Positions 1 through 10,844 of a DNA stretch of 64,000 nucleotides are shown in pieces. The notes below the pieces were generated by a model that did not search any database, was not told where the DNA came from, and saw only the letters and a list, made by a program, of their open reading frames with translations. The position numbers were made by a program, and so were the translations under genes. Numbering within the stretch: the first letter of the stretch is position 1; every line of letters begins with the position of its first letter. Source of the DNA: Cadophora sp. MPI-SDFR-AT-0126 (taxonomy: Eukaryota > Ascomycota > Leotiomycetes > Helotiales > Ploettnerulaceae); assembly GCA_020747065.1 (NCBI GenBank), contig JAGMVK010000010.1, positions 1,364,001-1,428,000 of the forward strand, in the 5' to 3' direction.

Positions 1-2208
1 ATGATCTTGCTTCAGCTTCTCAAGCTGTTTGGCATGGTTACCGGTAGCGTCAGCGTGGGATTTGGTGAGTTCGGCATGCTTTGCTGTGAACGATTCGATT
101 TCGCTCGCATGGGCCGCAGAAATATCATCGAGAGACTTGGTCAAGTCTGCATGCTTAATCTTGAGAGCCTCGTACTCTTCTCTGATACCCGAGTTCCCCT
201 GTAGGGCGTCGATTTCTGCTTGATAGTCGGCTGAGACCGACTCAAGTTCCTTGCGGTGTCTTTCACTGAGCGTTGCAATCTCCTTTGCCTTCTCGTCTAA
301 GCTCTTGGTTGTGGAGGCGAGTTCGGCCTTGACTTTCTCGAATGCTTCTGCCTTGCTTTTTCCGTCGAGATCGAACGATTCCAAATTCTTCTGTAGGGTA
401 GCGACCTGCTCCTTGGCCGTGGCTAAATCAATCTGTGCAGTCGCCAGAGCTTCCTCGTCCGCCGAAGTCTTCGACTTCAGAGCTTCCAGGGCTTTCGACG
501 CAGCAGCCAGCTCATCCTGCGCAAGACTCAACTCCTTTTGCGTGGATTCAACTTTCGCGCTTAGTTCTGCAACCTCCATTTGTGACTTTGCCAGAGCCTC
601 CGATTCTGATCCGGATTGAGCTTTCAATGTCGCCAGTTCCGCTTCTAACTTAGAAATAGTGGCCGCAGATTCGGTTTGATGTCCTTCAAGCCTCTCATTG
701 TGGCTTGCTTCCAAAGCGCGTTGGGCAGAGTTAGCTTCGTCAAGCCGGCTCTGAAGCTCGCTGATGGTTGTCTCGTGTTTCTGGCTTAGCTCTGCAACTT
801 GCTTTTCATAGCTAGACGCAGCCTCCGAAGAACCCTTTTCGATTTCTGCTGAGTGAGCCGACTTGAGAGCTGCAAGAGCAGTCTCGTGCTCGTCAGACAG
901 GGACTTCTTGAGATCTGCAAGAGTTTGTTGATGCTCTGCCTTCAATGACTCCAACGCCGCATTAGCCTCTGACAATTGAGATTTCAATGCCGCAATTTCG
1001 GTGTCCTTCTCGGCATTGGCAGAAGATGCAGATTGGTGAGCAGTCTTGACGCTTTCGAACTCGGCATTGATTGCCGCAAGTGCGGAAGCATGCTCAGCCT
1101 TCAGCTTCTCAAGGGCGTCTGCTATATCTGAAGCACTCTTCGCCGCAGCCTCTTGTTGTGCTTCGTCGATGGCTTTCGAAGATGCTTCTTCAACCGCAGA
1201 TTTGACTTTCTCTGCTTCCTCCAACTGTGCTTGCAATTCTTCCACATCTGCCTTGTGTTTTGCGTGCAACTTCTGGACAATCTCGTTGTGTTGTGTTTTG
1301 ATGCTCTCCTCGGCATCTGCAACATTCTTGGCCTCTTCCTCAACTTGCTTTCCAAGCTCGAGTAATTTTTCCTGTGAAGTAGCAATCTCCTTCTGCAGCT
1401 CTTCGACTCGAGTCTCGCTGTCCGCTAGCTTCGCCTTCAGCTCCTCTGTTTCCTTCGCTGATGTCGAAGCTGTTGCGTGACTAGAGGGTCGAACGGATGG
1501 CTTTGCAACTGGAGATCCGGCTATGGCAGACAAGCGCTTCTTTGCATCAGCAACAGTCGAGGAGCTAGATGGCTTCGACAATGGTGCAGATCTGCTGGCT
1601 GTACTACTTGAAATGCCGGATGTTCGTGAAGCTGTGCTGGAGGATGCAGCCGGCTTCGAAACTGGCTTAGGGCTCGATGAGCTGACCGAGGTGGCAGGCT
1701 TCCTGGCAGTAGTAGAAGGTGCTCCGCTTGCTCTCTTCTCAGCCAGAGTTTCGGTCTTCCCTGGAGAGTGATGAGCTGGAGCAAGAGATGTTCTGCGAGG
1801 AGCAGCAGAAAGCGGTTTCTTCTTTTCGTCTCCTGAACCTCCAATTGACGCCTGGGTACGGTGGCTGGCGCTCGACGCTGTTGCAGCTGTAGCGCTGCTT
1901 GTTGGCTTTCGCGCAGCTCCCCCAATTGGGGCCCGAGTTGGAGGCTTCGAGAGGCCACCGGTTGTACGAGTTGAGGAGGTTGCTGTAGGTTTCGTCGCTG
2001 TTGAAGTCGAACCTGCCGGACGCTTGACAAGGCCGCGCTTAGGAGGGACGTTCTCCTTCTTCAGTCCATTTGCAGCCTCCTTTGGTGCATTCTCCTTCTC
2101 CGTCTCTGGCTCGATTTCGGATGTTATTCCAGGAGTCTCATCACCAGACAAGATATCTGAACGGGTCTCCTCTTGTGGAGGAACTTCTGGGGTTTCGACG
2201 TCCGCCAT
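1..2208 (-). CDS. Long coiled-coil protein with basic, Ser-rich head (5' part; continues past the window)
   Basis: No function recognised. The frame is open without introns from an ATG at 2208-2206 to the window edge, giving 736 codons. The first 60 or so residues are acidic (MADVETPEVPPQEETRSD). Residues of about 60-250 form a Ser/Thr/Ala/Pro/Lys-rich basic disordered region, like microtubule- or cytoskeleton-binding heads. From about residue 255 onward the protein is almost pure heptad coiled coil (for example EELKAKLADSETRVEELQKE), rich in Glu, Lys, Ala and Gln, with many similar segments of the type LKAEH and LSEKHE. It resembles fungal proteins annotated as M-protein-repeat or myosin-tail-like; that is a composition-level match and not proof of homology. 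The start is chosen because it is the first ATG of the long frame. The C-terminus lies outside the window. Confidence 0.88.
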   Translation of the reverse strand, partial: MADVETPEVPPQEETRSDILSGDETPGITSEIEPETEKENAPKEAANGLKKENVPPKRGLVKRPAGSTSTATKPTATSSTRTTGGLSKPPTRAPIGGAARKPTSSATAATASSASHRTQASIGGSGDEKKKPLSAAPRRTSLAPAHHSPGKTETLAEKRASGAPSTTARKPATSVSSSSPKPVSKPAASSSTASRTSGISSSTASRSAPLSKPSSSSTVADAKKRLSAIAGSPVAKPSVRPSSHATASTSAKETEELKAKLADSETRVEELQKEIATSQEKLLELGKQVEEEAKNVADAEESIKTQHNEIVQKLHAKHKADVEELQAQLEEAEKVKSAVEEASSKAIDEAQQEAAAKSASDIADALEKLKAEHASALAAINAEFESVKTAHQSASSANAEKDTEIAALKSQLSEANAALESLKAEHQQTLADLKKSLSDEHETALAALKSAHSAEIEKGSSEAASSYEKQVAELSQKHETTISELQSRLDEANSAQRALEASHNERLEGHQTESAATISKLEAELATLKAQSGSESEALAKSQMEVAELSAKVESTQKELSLAQDELAAASKALEALKSKTSADEEALATAQIDLATAKEQVATLQKNLESFDLDGKSKAEAFEKVKAELASTTKSLDEKAKEIATLSERHRKELESVSADYQAEIDALQGNSGIREEYEALKIKHADLTKSLDDISAAHASEIESFTAKHAELTKSHADATGNHAKQLEKLKQDH

Positions 2209-4077
2209 CTTGCAGGTTGTTCAATGATACTTTGAATTGACTATGCCGGGTTTTCAAAAGACTTTATCGTGAAGAATCTATTAGTAAAGTGTCTCAATAT
2301 TCTGCGCTGACTTAAGACTTGAGATCCTTGCGGTCCGTTACAATGCAAGAGCGACGCAGTTCAATCCAATCAAGTGGCTTCGACACGTCAGACCCTGCCA
2401 ATTATTTCCCTTCTCTCACCGCAGAGCAGCGCATGAACATAATGATCTTCCCGAGGAGCAGCTGAGGGGTTCAGAACTTACAACGTGTTTTGGTGTGCTG
2501 TACACCGCTTGCGCGCAGCTTGACAAGTCAGGACAAGCACGGCGGGATATTTGTAGGGAACGCGCGCCTCGAGTCGCGTAAGTTGGTGGGTTGGTTGGGA
2601 AAGCTGTCGGTAGCAACAGGATCTCCGAGGCCAGCCTTTGGTACAATAGATCAGCAATCGATATGGACAGAATTGGCAATTTAGGACAGGCTGGATTGAG
2701 AAGAGCGTTGCAAGAACGTTGCTACAATATTCAGGAGAGCAGGATCGAGGAGTAGTACCCATCTGGCTAGGACAGCGACAGCTCAAATCAAATCCTAGCT
2801 GCAGGGTCTAAACCAATCACGCACGCTAGGGAAGTGAACGAACCTCGTCCGTGCAAGCTCCACTTTAAATGTCTAGTACGCATCTGAACATTTATTGACA
2901 GGAAAACGGGTTTACTGTCACTGCATTGTAACTAAGAATTTTGACTAACTGCTCATCGCCGTCGTCAACGTGCAAGTACAAATGCAGAAGTACCATAGAA
3001 CAGCAATACACATAATTTCCAGCAACTTTTATACACAAGTCAGGCGGCTATCAAGCATCCTGTGTGTCGAGCGTTTGACATAGACTACAAGTGTGGACCT
3101 CCTCTTTTGGCTTTCGGTCTTCCCGGGAATTGGAATCATCTCACTGTGCACTACAGAACATCAGATGAGCTCAATCATCAGATCAACAGGTGTCTTTAAA
3201 AAACCATATCTTCACAATCATCTTCTGTTCCCGGCCTGGCTTCTTCCTTGGACTTTTCGCTTGCAACCCTCTCGAGAATATCAAACACCTCAATATTGGT
3301 CAGGAAGTCATATGCCGGTAAGTAGGGACGGGATGAGTCAGTGCTGTTCCATTATGCCGTGCTTATTGTTTACGGTTTGAGGATCAGTAAGATATCTTCG
3401 TCTTCTTATGCCTCTCAGATGTTATTGACCTTCTTGCAAATTCCATTTTCACAAGTACTCAAGTAATCCCTGTAGAAACTCTCATTGCCAACTTCTGGGT
3501 AAGTACGGTCATGTCAAGTAGGAGATTGGATGAGGAGAAAGGTGACTCGTTGCTTGGCAGTATATTGCAATGGTAAGGAAAAACGACCTGAAGGGAAAGC
3601 TTTTGATGCCAATGCACGCCTCCATGGGTATGTTCTCCTTAAGCACATTATTGACATATTTGGAACAGCACTACCCCAGAAACAACTTGTTATTTTGCTG
3701 AATCAAATATAAAGAATGGTCATTTAAATCAGTGACATGTCAAGAGATTGCCATAGGGAAAGCACATTCCAAAGACCAATGTGTAGAAAAGGATCAATTG
3801 TAGACTAATTCAACGCAAGGGTATCGAGGGTATCGTTGTCCATCAATGAAGGCACACAGCCAATCATGCTTGATCCGTGCTCATAAGGGGGTATTTGAGA
3901 GAAAGTAAAACCTCCTCCACCATACTTCGTAAAAGGAACAAAAAACCGATATCCTGTCCACTGCGAGCCAGGCTCCTGCCATTACAATCACCTCCTCGCC
4001 ATCATGATATACTCGTGCCGACAATAAAACAAAACGCCAATGTGCGATACGGCAATTGTCAATGGCTGTCGATACGC
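2209..4077. other. Intergenic, no gene seen
   Basis: This is the upstream region of the coiled-coil gene and the 3' flank of the Ala/Pro-rich gene; both genes are on the minus strand. The only open frames are short and without recognisable composition. A short direct repeat of GGGTATCGA lies near 3820-3836. I see no RNA gene. Confidence 0.6.
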
Positions 4078-4844
4078 TTATGCAGTAGGAGCGGGAGCCG
4101 CTGGAGTAGGGGCCGGGGCAGCTGGGGTTTCTTCCTTCTTGACCTCAGGCTCGACAGCTGGGGTTGCTAGGATTTATTAGCACAAAGAAGGTTCTTATCT
4201 GATATGGTCGAGTAACGTACGGGCAGCCTCAGTCTTAGCAGGCTCAACAGGAGCAGCCGGAGCTGGTGCATCGGTCTTCGCGGCCTCAGGTTCTGTGGCA
4301 GCTGGCGCAACGGGGGCAGCGGCAGGAGTTGGCTCTTCAACCTTTGCGGGAGTCTCGGTCGGCTTTACCTCAGCTAGAGAAAGGAGATGTCAGCCTCGCA
4401 TCCGATAAGCAGAGACTCGTATGATAGTACTTACGAGCAGCAGCGGGAGCTGGCTCAGCGGCTGTCGTGGCAGTAGGAGCGGCGCCATTTGTTGGGGTAG
4501 CTTCGACAGGTTTCGCAGCCTCCGCTGGCTTCTCAGCTGGTTTCTCGGTCTTCTTTGAGGTCTTGCTCTTGAGGAAGCCCTTGAGCTTGGCCTTCAAGTC
4601 GGAAATGGCATTTGGAGCTATGGAAGCAAGATACGTTAGCAGATATAGCATAGAAAGTATTGCAGAGGATCAGGAGGCGTGCTGTACCCATCGTCGTAGA
4701 TCGATGTTGATGGGTTGTCTGATAACGACCAGAGGTGATGGTGTGAAAACTTGGGGTTGTTTGGGATGGATTTTGTAGGACTCAAGATAGAGGAGCAGAG
4801 GTGAAGAAGGTCTATGGGAGTCTAAACTTACGTATTCCTGGCAT
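4078..4844 (-). CDS. Small Ala/Pro/Glu-rich protein, 145 aa, four exons
   Basis: Unknown function. Exons on the minus strand are 4832-4844, 4435-4617, 4221-4373 and 4078-4166 (438 nt, 145 aa). The start MPGIPPNAISDLKAKLKG sits on a 13-nt first exon. The N-terminal 30 residues form a Lys-rich amphipathic segment (LKAKLKGFLKSKTSKK). The remainder is low-complexity Ala-Pro-Glu-Lys-Thr repeats ending PAPTPAAPAPTA. All three introns are phase 1, and both internal exons are multiples of three. Donors are gtaagt, gtaagt and gtacgt. The leader upstream of the ATG is pyrimidine-rich on the coding strand, as in strongly expressed fungal genes. No domain or signal peptide is visible. The composition recalls stress or disordered chaperone-like proteins, but this is only a resemblance. 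Confidence 0.82.
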
Positions 4845-5572
4845 TTTGGAAAGAGTAAGTCTGGTAGTGGAATCGAGTAACGTTGGTGTTGAGTGAGTGG
4901 AGAAGGAGCTAATACGAGTATTGTAAGGAGAAAGGGAGGGAAAGAACGGAAGGTGAGCGCGAGAAGTACTGGACTTTGTAGTAGACGAGATTAGCGTCCC
5001 GTCAAGATTCCCTGACTATTTTTGGCTTGACGCGACCCACAAAAATAATCAAGATATCTTCTGTTATCAGGGCAAGATTGAATTGCAATCTTTCAATGGA
5101 ACAGCCACAATAGTGTGGCCTGATATGTATGATTGTTTTTTTTGGAAGAGAAAGTTGTTCTCTTTGAATACTGTGCTGCTTCAATTGCTTGTACTTCACG
5201 GGGAAACTGACTCTCAGCTCATTAACTAGAGCCGTGAATAACCCAGCATGGGGAAGCCAAGGGTAACTAGGTGTGTTCCGACCCCCATCTGTCACGCGCC
5301 GAGCGCTTTTTGTCTCAAGCTGGTGGAGGAACTATGAGCATTTGGTCGCGGTTTCGAATGCCTATCAAACCTGATTGTCTTTCACGATTCTCTGATTATG
5401 AGAGGATTTTCCATATCTATCGAATAATGTGTTATCTCGAGTTCTCATGCTCAATTCCTGAAATCACCCTAAATCGGTCCCAGTCTCGGAACGATGAGTG
5501 TCCACTTTGCCGCATACAAGTAGCGCCCATTAGCGCCGCAATGGTGGAATCCCAAAAACATCGATCCATCAT
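4845..5572. other. Intergenic, promoter/leader of the Ala/Pro-rich gene
   Basis: The first 120 bases are purine-rich on the plus strand, which makes a CT/CA-rich 5' leader for the minus-strand gene. The rest is the 3' flank of the RRD1 gene. No further gene is seen. Confidence 0.55.
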
Positions 5573-7209
5573 CTATACACCTCCAAGTCCTCGTTTATCA
5601 GCCCATGGGGCGCTTGTTGGACCATCAATCTTTGATCTGTCTGGCAAATTCCCACCCTGTGCCTGTGCCCATGGAGCCCGAGTGACCGGAGCTCCACCAC
5701 CATTACCATTACCTGGATTTCCTGCCCATGGTGCGGCGGTTGTGCCCATGGCTCCACCGGATGGGTTGGACCGAGGAGCTCTTGTGGATTCTTGCACTTG
5801 TCGAGCTGTTGTCGGGCCTGAGCTTGAGCTTGAGCCACCATAAGGTTGGTTCGCAGTATGAGTCATAGGCGATACTGGGCTGGCGTTTGGATCTTGGTCC
5901 CAACTAAAGAGAGACCCGAATGGAAAATGTTGGACCACCTTTTATAGTTAGTGTTGTTTTTGCAACGTCGAGAGTATGTGCTTGTTATTGTTCTGGAAGC
6001 AACTGCGAGCGGTACTCAAGGAGGACCTTAAGTTTTGAAGATCCTTACCGGAAATTTTGACAAGACTTCTGCATTGTACATCTTGATCATACCCTGATGG
6101 AGTATTAATTATATATATATATATATATACCAGAGCATTTGAAAGAGAGCATACCTTATTGATCTTACCCCAGCCTGATCTGACCCCAGATATGTCAAAT
6201 AGAATTGGACTATGCTCCCAGAAAGGGCCGGTCTTCACATCGTTGATGAACCCCACAGCTGAGAAATACATGTTGTGCTTTCTTTCCCTGTCAACGACAG
6301 TCTTCTTAGCTATGTCGCCAGGATTTGGGGAGTTGGCAAGAGCTCCTTCGACAGGCATAGGATCGCCATCCACGATAGGAGGACAATATTGTGACGAGCC
6401 AAAGATGTAGGGCAAGAAGGAATGATCGTCCAGACCCCATACTCCATGAGATCCAGCAGGCTCTAGGGTATATGTGAGTATCAAACGACGAACAACTCTC
6501 AAGTAGCTACCCACAGATATCAGAAATGTTCACAGTATCTCGAAGGCAGGACTTACGGTTCAATAACACAAAGAACGATACTTCTCTCCATTTCCCCATC
6601 TCGACTTGGTGTCGTCGTAAAGCCACCTAACTTCCAAATGCAGCCTAGAAATGCGAGGAAGCTAAGTTCATGACCAGTGCCATAGTCAAGTCTTTGGGAA
6701 CTTCCAAATGCACCCATAAGGTATGGCTCAAGCTCGTCCAAGACTGACACACCACTTTCAGATGTCGTCCTGAGGTCAAGAACGCTTCTTGGCAGATGTG
6801 TCTTTAGGAGTGTTGTAATACGCGACTCCAAAATCTCATACCATTTCCTGAAGCTAACGTTTCCAAATCTTCGAGGTCCGGTATCAGGAGGCACTTCTTC
6901 AATGATGGCGTCTATACTTTGCAGTAGTTCTTGTAATTTCTGAACGGGCTCAGACAGAGCGATAGCAGAATCCAGCTGCCAAGTCTGATTTTGGCCAGGT
7001 TCTGGTAGCCTTCTGGGACAGACAGCTATGTTCAGCTGCATAACGAAGGTACCGATATCACGGTATGCATGTGAGGTTAGAAATGAGGGGACATCGTGAC
7101 CTTCGTGTATCCTCTTAATAGGCTTGATAAAAGCATGTTGCAGCGAAGAATCTAAGATAGGCAAGCTTCCGGACGCTTCCCCTTCGTTTCTTTCTATTTT
7201 GGACTCCAT
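5573..7209 (-). CDS. RRD1: Serine/threonine-protein phosphatase 2A activator (PTPA), RRD1 type
   Basis: PTPA-family protein, 471 aa. The family consists of PP2A-associated peptidyl-prolyl isomerases that activate and remodel the PP2A catalytic subunit. Exons (minus) are 6557-7209, 6155-6506, 6049-6093 and 5573-5938. Family hallmarks include the segments [60 protein letters not shown] and, across the spliced exons, [17 protein letters not shown] followed by [11 protein letters not shown]. The long tail after the conserved core (about residues 350-471) is Pro/Gly/Ser-rich and carries three APWA motifs. This separates the long RRD1 class from the shorter RRD2 class in filamentous fungi. The start is the first ATG of the open frame ([10 protein letters not shown]). 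The 61-bp intron at 6094-6154 contains an (AT)n run. The gene is divergent from the AT-hook gene, with 332 bp between the starts. Confidence 0.95.
6111..6129. repeat. (AT)n microsatellite inside an RRD1 intron
   Basis: Nineteen bases of alternating A and T (9.5 copies) lie inside the 61-bp intron 6094-6154, so the repeat makes up about a third of the intron. Confidence 0.95.
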
Positions 7210-7541
7210 TTCTGGCTTTTTCTCGATTGGCTGTTGAAGGATGTGATTTGAGTTGCAAGACCAGGCGAGGCTGCACACAAGTTAGACAAGGCTAGCAGCT
7301 ATCCCTGCTAGCGTTGTTGACTTCAAGTCAACTTCAACAACATTCGGGCCATCCCAGCCACCTCTATTATACACTTGGTGCTCAACTTCATCTCGAATTG
7401 CAAACGGCGGCAAGAATGAGGAAACCCGGCGGTGCTGAGAGTACGTAACAGTGAGATTTCGATTCTTACGTTCGGTACTCTCATGGGCGTAGACTTTGAT
7501 CAGAATGGCACGCCTTAACAACCTTCAAGTCCCCGCACGGG
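7210..7541. promoter_or_regulatory. Bidirectional promoter between RRD1 and the AT-hook gene
   Basis: A 332-bp spacer separates two divergently transcribed starts (ATG at 7209 on minus, 7542 on plus). It must hold both promoters. No obvious TATA box was picked out. Confidence 0.6.
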
Positions 7542-9914
7542 ATGCCCCAACCAAAGGTGGATCTGCTGGGACAGGTACGACAGAACACAATTCAATCAAA
7601 ATTTTACGGAACTGACAATGCCATTCTAGATACCAGTCAGGCACTTGTCAGCACAACCAATGTTGGCTCGCCGCTCAAGAACGGTTGGGCGAAAGTCACC
7701 AACTTTATCGGGTCCTTAGTCACCGAGAGAACAGGGAATGAGGAGTCCGCAGATGGAAAGAAACATGCTTTTAAGGAACCTGCGCATCAAGAACAGGAGA
7801 CTAGAACCCCAGCAACGCCAAACCTTCGCAAACGTCCTGCACCGCGAGATATATACCGAATATCTGCTTCTCCTGATGATGGAAACGACGGAGAGCAAGA
7901 GTCTCGGGCAAATATCCCTAGGAAGAGAGCTAAAACTACTTTGAAAGCAAAGAGTGCGATCCTGCCACCGAAAAGAAGCTTGCGCAACAATACAGGAGAT
8001 CCAGCCAAGCCGGTCCACGGCGAACCAACTCGAAAGACAGAACCAATTCGAAGAACAGAACCAGCTCGAAAGACAAGGTCAAACAATGCAGGTGTCTCTA
8101 CTCCAGCTTCAAGCCCTTTCAAAGCCACCAGCGATGGTTCGCTGCGATCCATAGTCAAGCGACCAAGAGGCCGTCCTCGGAAGTATCCTTCGGCTCGGCC
8201 AAAAAAGATAGCTACGAGTACAACGGTGTTGGAAAGTGTGATACCAAGAAATGGTTCTGTGGCCGAGGTCTACGAAGCGTCCGACGCAAATAGTTCGGAG
8301 GAAGAACAAGAAGAACAGCCCAGGGAGGAGAACGAGGAGGACGAGGACGAGGACGAGGAGGATGCGGCGCAAGAAGAGCTTGAAGAGCGAGAGGATGATG
8401 GTTTATCTGCGATTCTTATGAACCCGAGCCCTGTAAAGCCAATTCCCCCGACAATCTTTCGCCAAGTTAGCAAAGTAGCGTCGAAGGCCCGTGGCAGGAA
8501 CGCAGACGGTGGTGCGGAATATGAAGAAGCTGAGATTTTGGAGAACGGAGAACTACAAAAGAAGCCCTTTGGCGAGGGAGATACAGAGGATGAGAATGAA
8601 GATCTCTTGATTGAGGACGGGTTATTTGACACAATGGTCGATATCGCAGACCGCGTGGGCTACCATTACAACAAGGAGAGCAGGTCATGGGCCAAGAAGA
8701 GCTCGCCAATTGTGCGCAGTTCTAATGGCAAGCGACTCATGCGTCGAGCCAAAGCTATTCTTCAAGCTTACGAACGTTTGCGGGATTTCATGGGTTCAGA
8801 AAATGTCGAAGCTTCAGAGAAGGCAAAGGAAGAACTCGCTGATCTCGTGGGAAAGCTCCAGAGCGAATGTGACGCCATCCTCACCGAAAGACTTGGTAAC
8901 CCAGCGCTCGGCAAAAAGTTCTTCGATATAAGCCCAACCCAAGCCATACTCCAGGACCTCTACTTCCACATCATTCCGTCACTTGTGAAGATCTTAAAAT
9001 TGGCTACTGAGGTGTATCCACCCAAAAGATCGATTGGGCAGACTCCCCTCTCGCATCTCTATCGTATTATCACGATGCTTGCAGATCTTGCGAATACGGC
9101 TCTTATTCAACCAAAAGACCACCAGCCAACCCAACAATCAAAGTCCGATACATGGAACGTGAGTAAGCCAACTTCGCTGCTCAAACCACATATTGAGAAA
9201 ATAAAGAAGGCGGTATCGAAAGAATTTTTTGGAAGGAAACTTGCGCAGAAGGCAGTCGCAAGCGAGAAATTTCGGCTTAAGTGGGCAAGAAGGGCCGAAG
9301 AGCAGGGGCGACGTAAAGATATGGAATACCGACGACAAAGGAAAGAGATCCGCCGCAGGCAGAGAGAAGCCTACGAACAGCTCGTCTCACAGCCGTTTAT
9401 GAGCAGGTTGCTGAAGAATAAACTTGAGGCAAGGAGAGCATACGCTCCGGCACAAGACGCAGACACTGCAGAGCATGCGGAGACAAATGGCGAAGCCCAA
9501 AACATCGACTATGACCAAGACTTTCCAATTGAGGATGACCCTTTTGCAGAGGAAGGTGAAGGAGAAGGAGTAGACGATGACGGTCCCCGCCTGTCTCTCT
9601 TCGGCACGAACAATACAAATGACAGCACGCACTCAAAACCACTATCAGAAGAGGAAAAGGGAATGTTTGTCGAGTGCATGATGTTCGAGCACGGTAAGCC
9701 AGATCCTTTGAGAGCCCCACTTCTCGTCAGTTACTCACTCTGTTCAGGGGACGATCGTTATGTTAAAGCCGCAGAGACACTCGAGCGAAGCATGGAGGAA
9801 ATCTTTGCTTTTGCGCAGGACTTGCAAGAAGCCATGGATCGAAAGCACGAGCAAGGGCAATTTAACGGGCCACAGGATGAATGGACTTATGACATATGGG
9901 TCGTGCAGCAATGA
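7542..9914 (+). CDS. AT-hook nuclear protein of unknown function, about 772 aa
   Basis: Not recognised as a named protein. Visible features in order: an N-terminal conserved-looking segment (QNTIQSKFYGTDNAILDTSQ); basic disordered sequence with repeated RKTEP/RRTEP; a canonical AT-hook (KRPRGRPRKYP, near residue 210); a long Glu/Asp tract (residues about 245-275); a helical middle (LFDTMVDIADRVGYHY onward, about 360-560) containing LQDLYFHIIPSLVKILK; a very basic helix (KWARRAEEQGRRKDMEYRRQRKEIRRRQRE, given here only as a location near residues 585-620); and an acidic C-terminal part. A likely 54-bp intron, 9694-9747 (gtaagc...ttcag), is a multiple of three and has no stop, so the frame is open with or without splicing. 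Spliced length is 772 aa, unspliced 790. The composition points to a chromatin-bound protein, which is inference. Confidence 0.85.
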   Translation: MPQPKVDLLGQVRQNTIQSKFYGTDNAILDTSQALVSTTNVGSPLKNGWAKVTNFIGSLVTERTGNEESADGKKHAFKEPAHQEQETRTPATPNLRKRPAPRDIYRISASPDDGNDGEQESRANIPRKRAKTTLKAKSAILPPKRSLRNNTGDPAKPVHGEPTRKTEPIRRTEPARKTRSNNAGVSTPASSPFKATSDGSLRSIVKRPRGRPRKYPSARPKKIATSTTVLESVIPRNGSVAEVYEASDANSSEEEQEEQPREENEEDEDEDEEDAAQEELEEREDDGLSAILMNPSPVKPIPPTIFRQVSKVASKARGRNADGGAEYEEAEILENGELQKKPFGEGDTEDENEDLLIEDGLFDTMVDIADRVGYHYNKESRSWAKKSSPIVRSSNGKRLMRRAKAILQAYERLRDFMGSENVEASEKAKEELADLVGKLQSECDAILTERLGNPALGKKFFDISPTQAILQDLYFHIIPSLVKILKLATEVYPPKRSIGQTPLSHLYRIITMLADLANTALIQPKDHQPTQQSKSDTWNVSKPTSLLKPHIEKIKKAVSKEFFGRKLAQKAVASEKFRLKWARRAEEQGRRKDMEYRRQRKEIRRRQREAYEQLVSQPFMSRLLKNKLEARRAYAPAQDADTAEHAETNGEAQNIDYDQDFPIEDDPFAEEGEGEGVDDDGPRLSLFGTNNTNDSTHSKPLSEEEKGMFVECMMFEHGKPDPLRAPLLVSYSLCSGDDRYVKAAETLERSMEEIFAFAQDLQEAMDRKHEQGQFNGPQDEWTYDIWVVQQ

Positions 9915-10844
9915 GGTGAGGGTTCTCCATATGACCATGGCTTCCAACTGGGCAGGGTATATGTGATTGGCGTTTGGTTTGTTCTTTCTTGTTTTGATAC
10001 CCAAAAGTCACGGATCGTAAATTTATGAACCTTTGGACCCTTATTCCATAGACCTGTAGGACTACCAAGACTGCATTATTACGAGCTGCTATATCGCATT
10101 CACATTTTTCCAGTGTCTGATGGATGGATGACACTCTACTTCCACCTTCATTCTATAGCAAGGTTGGTATGATTATCCCCAAGGACGCCGATTCAAGTTA
10201 CTTCATGCAGACAGCACACTATCGATACGGAATCCTTAGGGACAGACTTTTGAAGCAGACTCAAGAGGGATCACTTGGGTGGCATCTCAGAATGTGGGTT
10301 ATCACCACACATTTGACAATCCTATTTAGCTTGGACCAGTCCAAGCTACGTTTGCGAGGAACACATCTTCTCAATGCATATCGGTACACACGTCAGATTT
10401 GTCACACCAAAACAGTCACCCAACCGATTCAGATTATGGTCATGAACTTGTACCATATTACCGGTTGAAATTCATCCTGCAAAAGCATCGGAGTAAGATG
10501 ATCCCGGTACAAAAATGGCAGCCTACGGAAAAGAAGAGGGTGTACAGGGTCGGACGCTCGGATTACGTGGGATGATCTATGACCAAGTGAATCTACGATT
10601 CCGATTCGTCCCAAGCACGAGAGTGTCGCATTCCAGCTTATTAGTTCTTGAATTTTGGACTGATTATCTGGGCTACAGCCAACGAGCAAGATTGAATTTC
10701 TTTCACTGAACCGGCGTCAGGTTACTTCTGTGATGTATATTAACGGCGTTCGGCCGGGAAATAAAAGAAAAGTGTTCCTGCTTTTAGTAATATGGTATTG
10801 AACATTCTTGGAAGAGAAACATCCGCAGAGACTCAATTTACAAG
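9915..10844. other. Intergenic, no gene seen
   Basis: This is the 3' flank of the AT-hook gene and the upstream region of the monooxygenase. It contains only short open frames without family resemblance. Confidence 0.5.

Noticed and set aside
1521..2030. 169-codon frame overlapping the coiled-coil gene
   Set aside because: It is a shifted frame of the Ser/Thr/Ala-rich head, whose own frame is open far longer and starts with a proper ATG.
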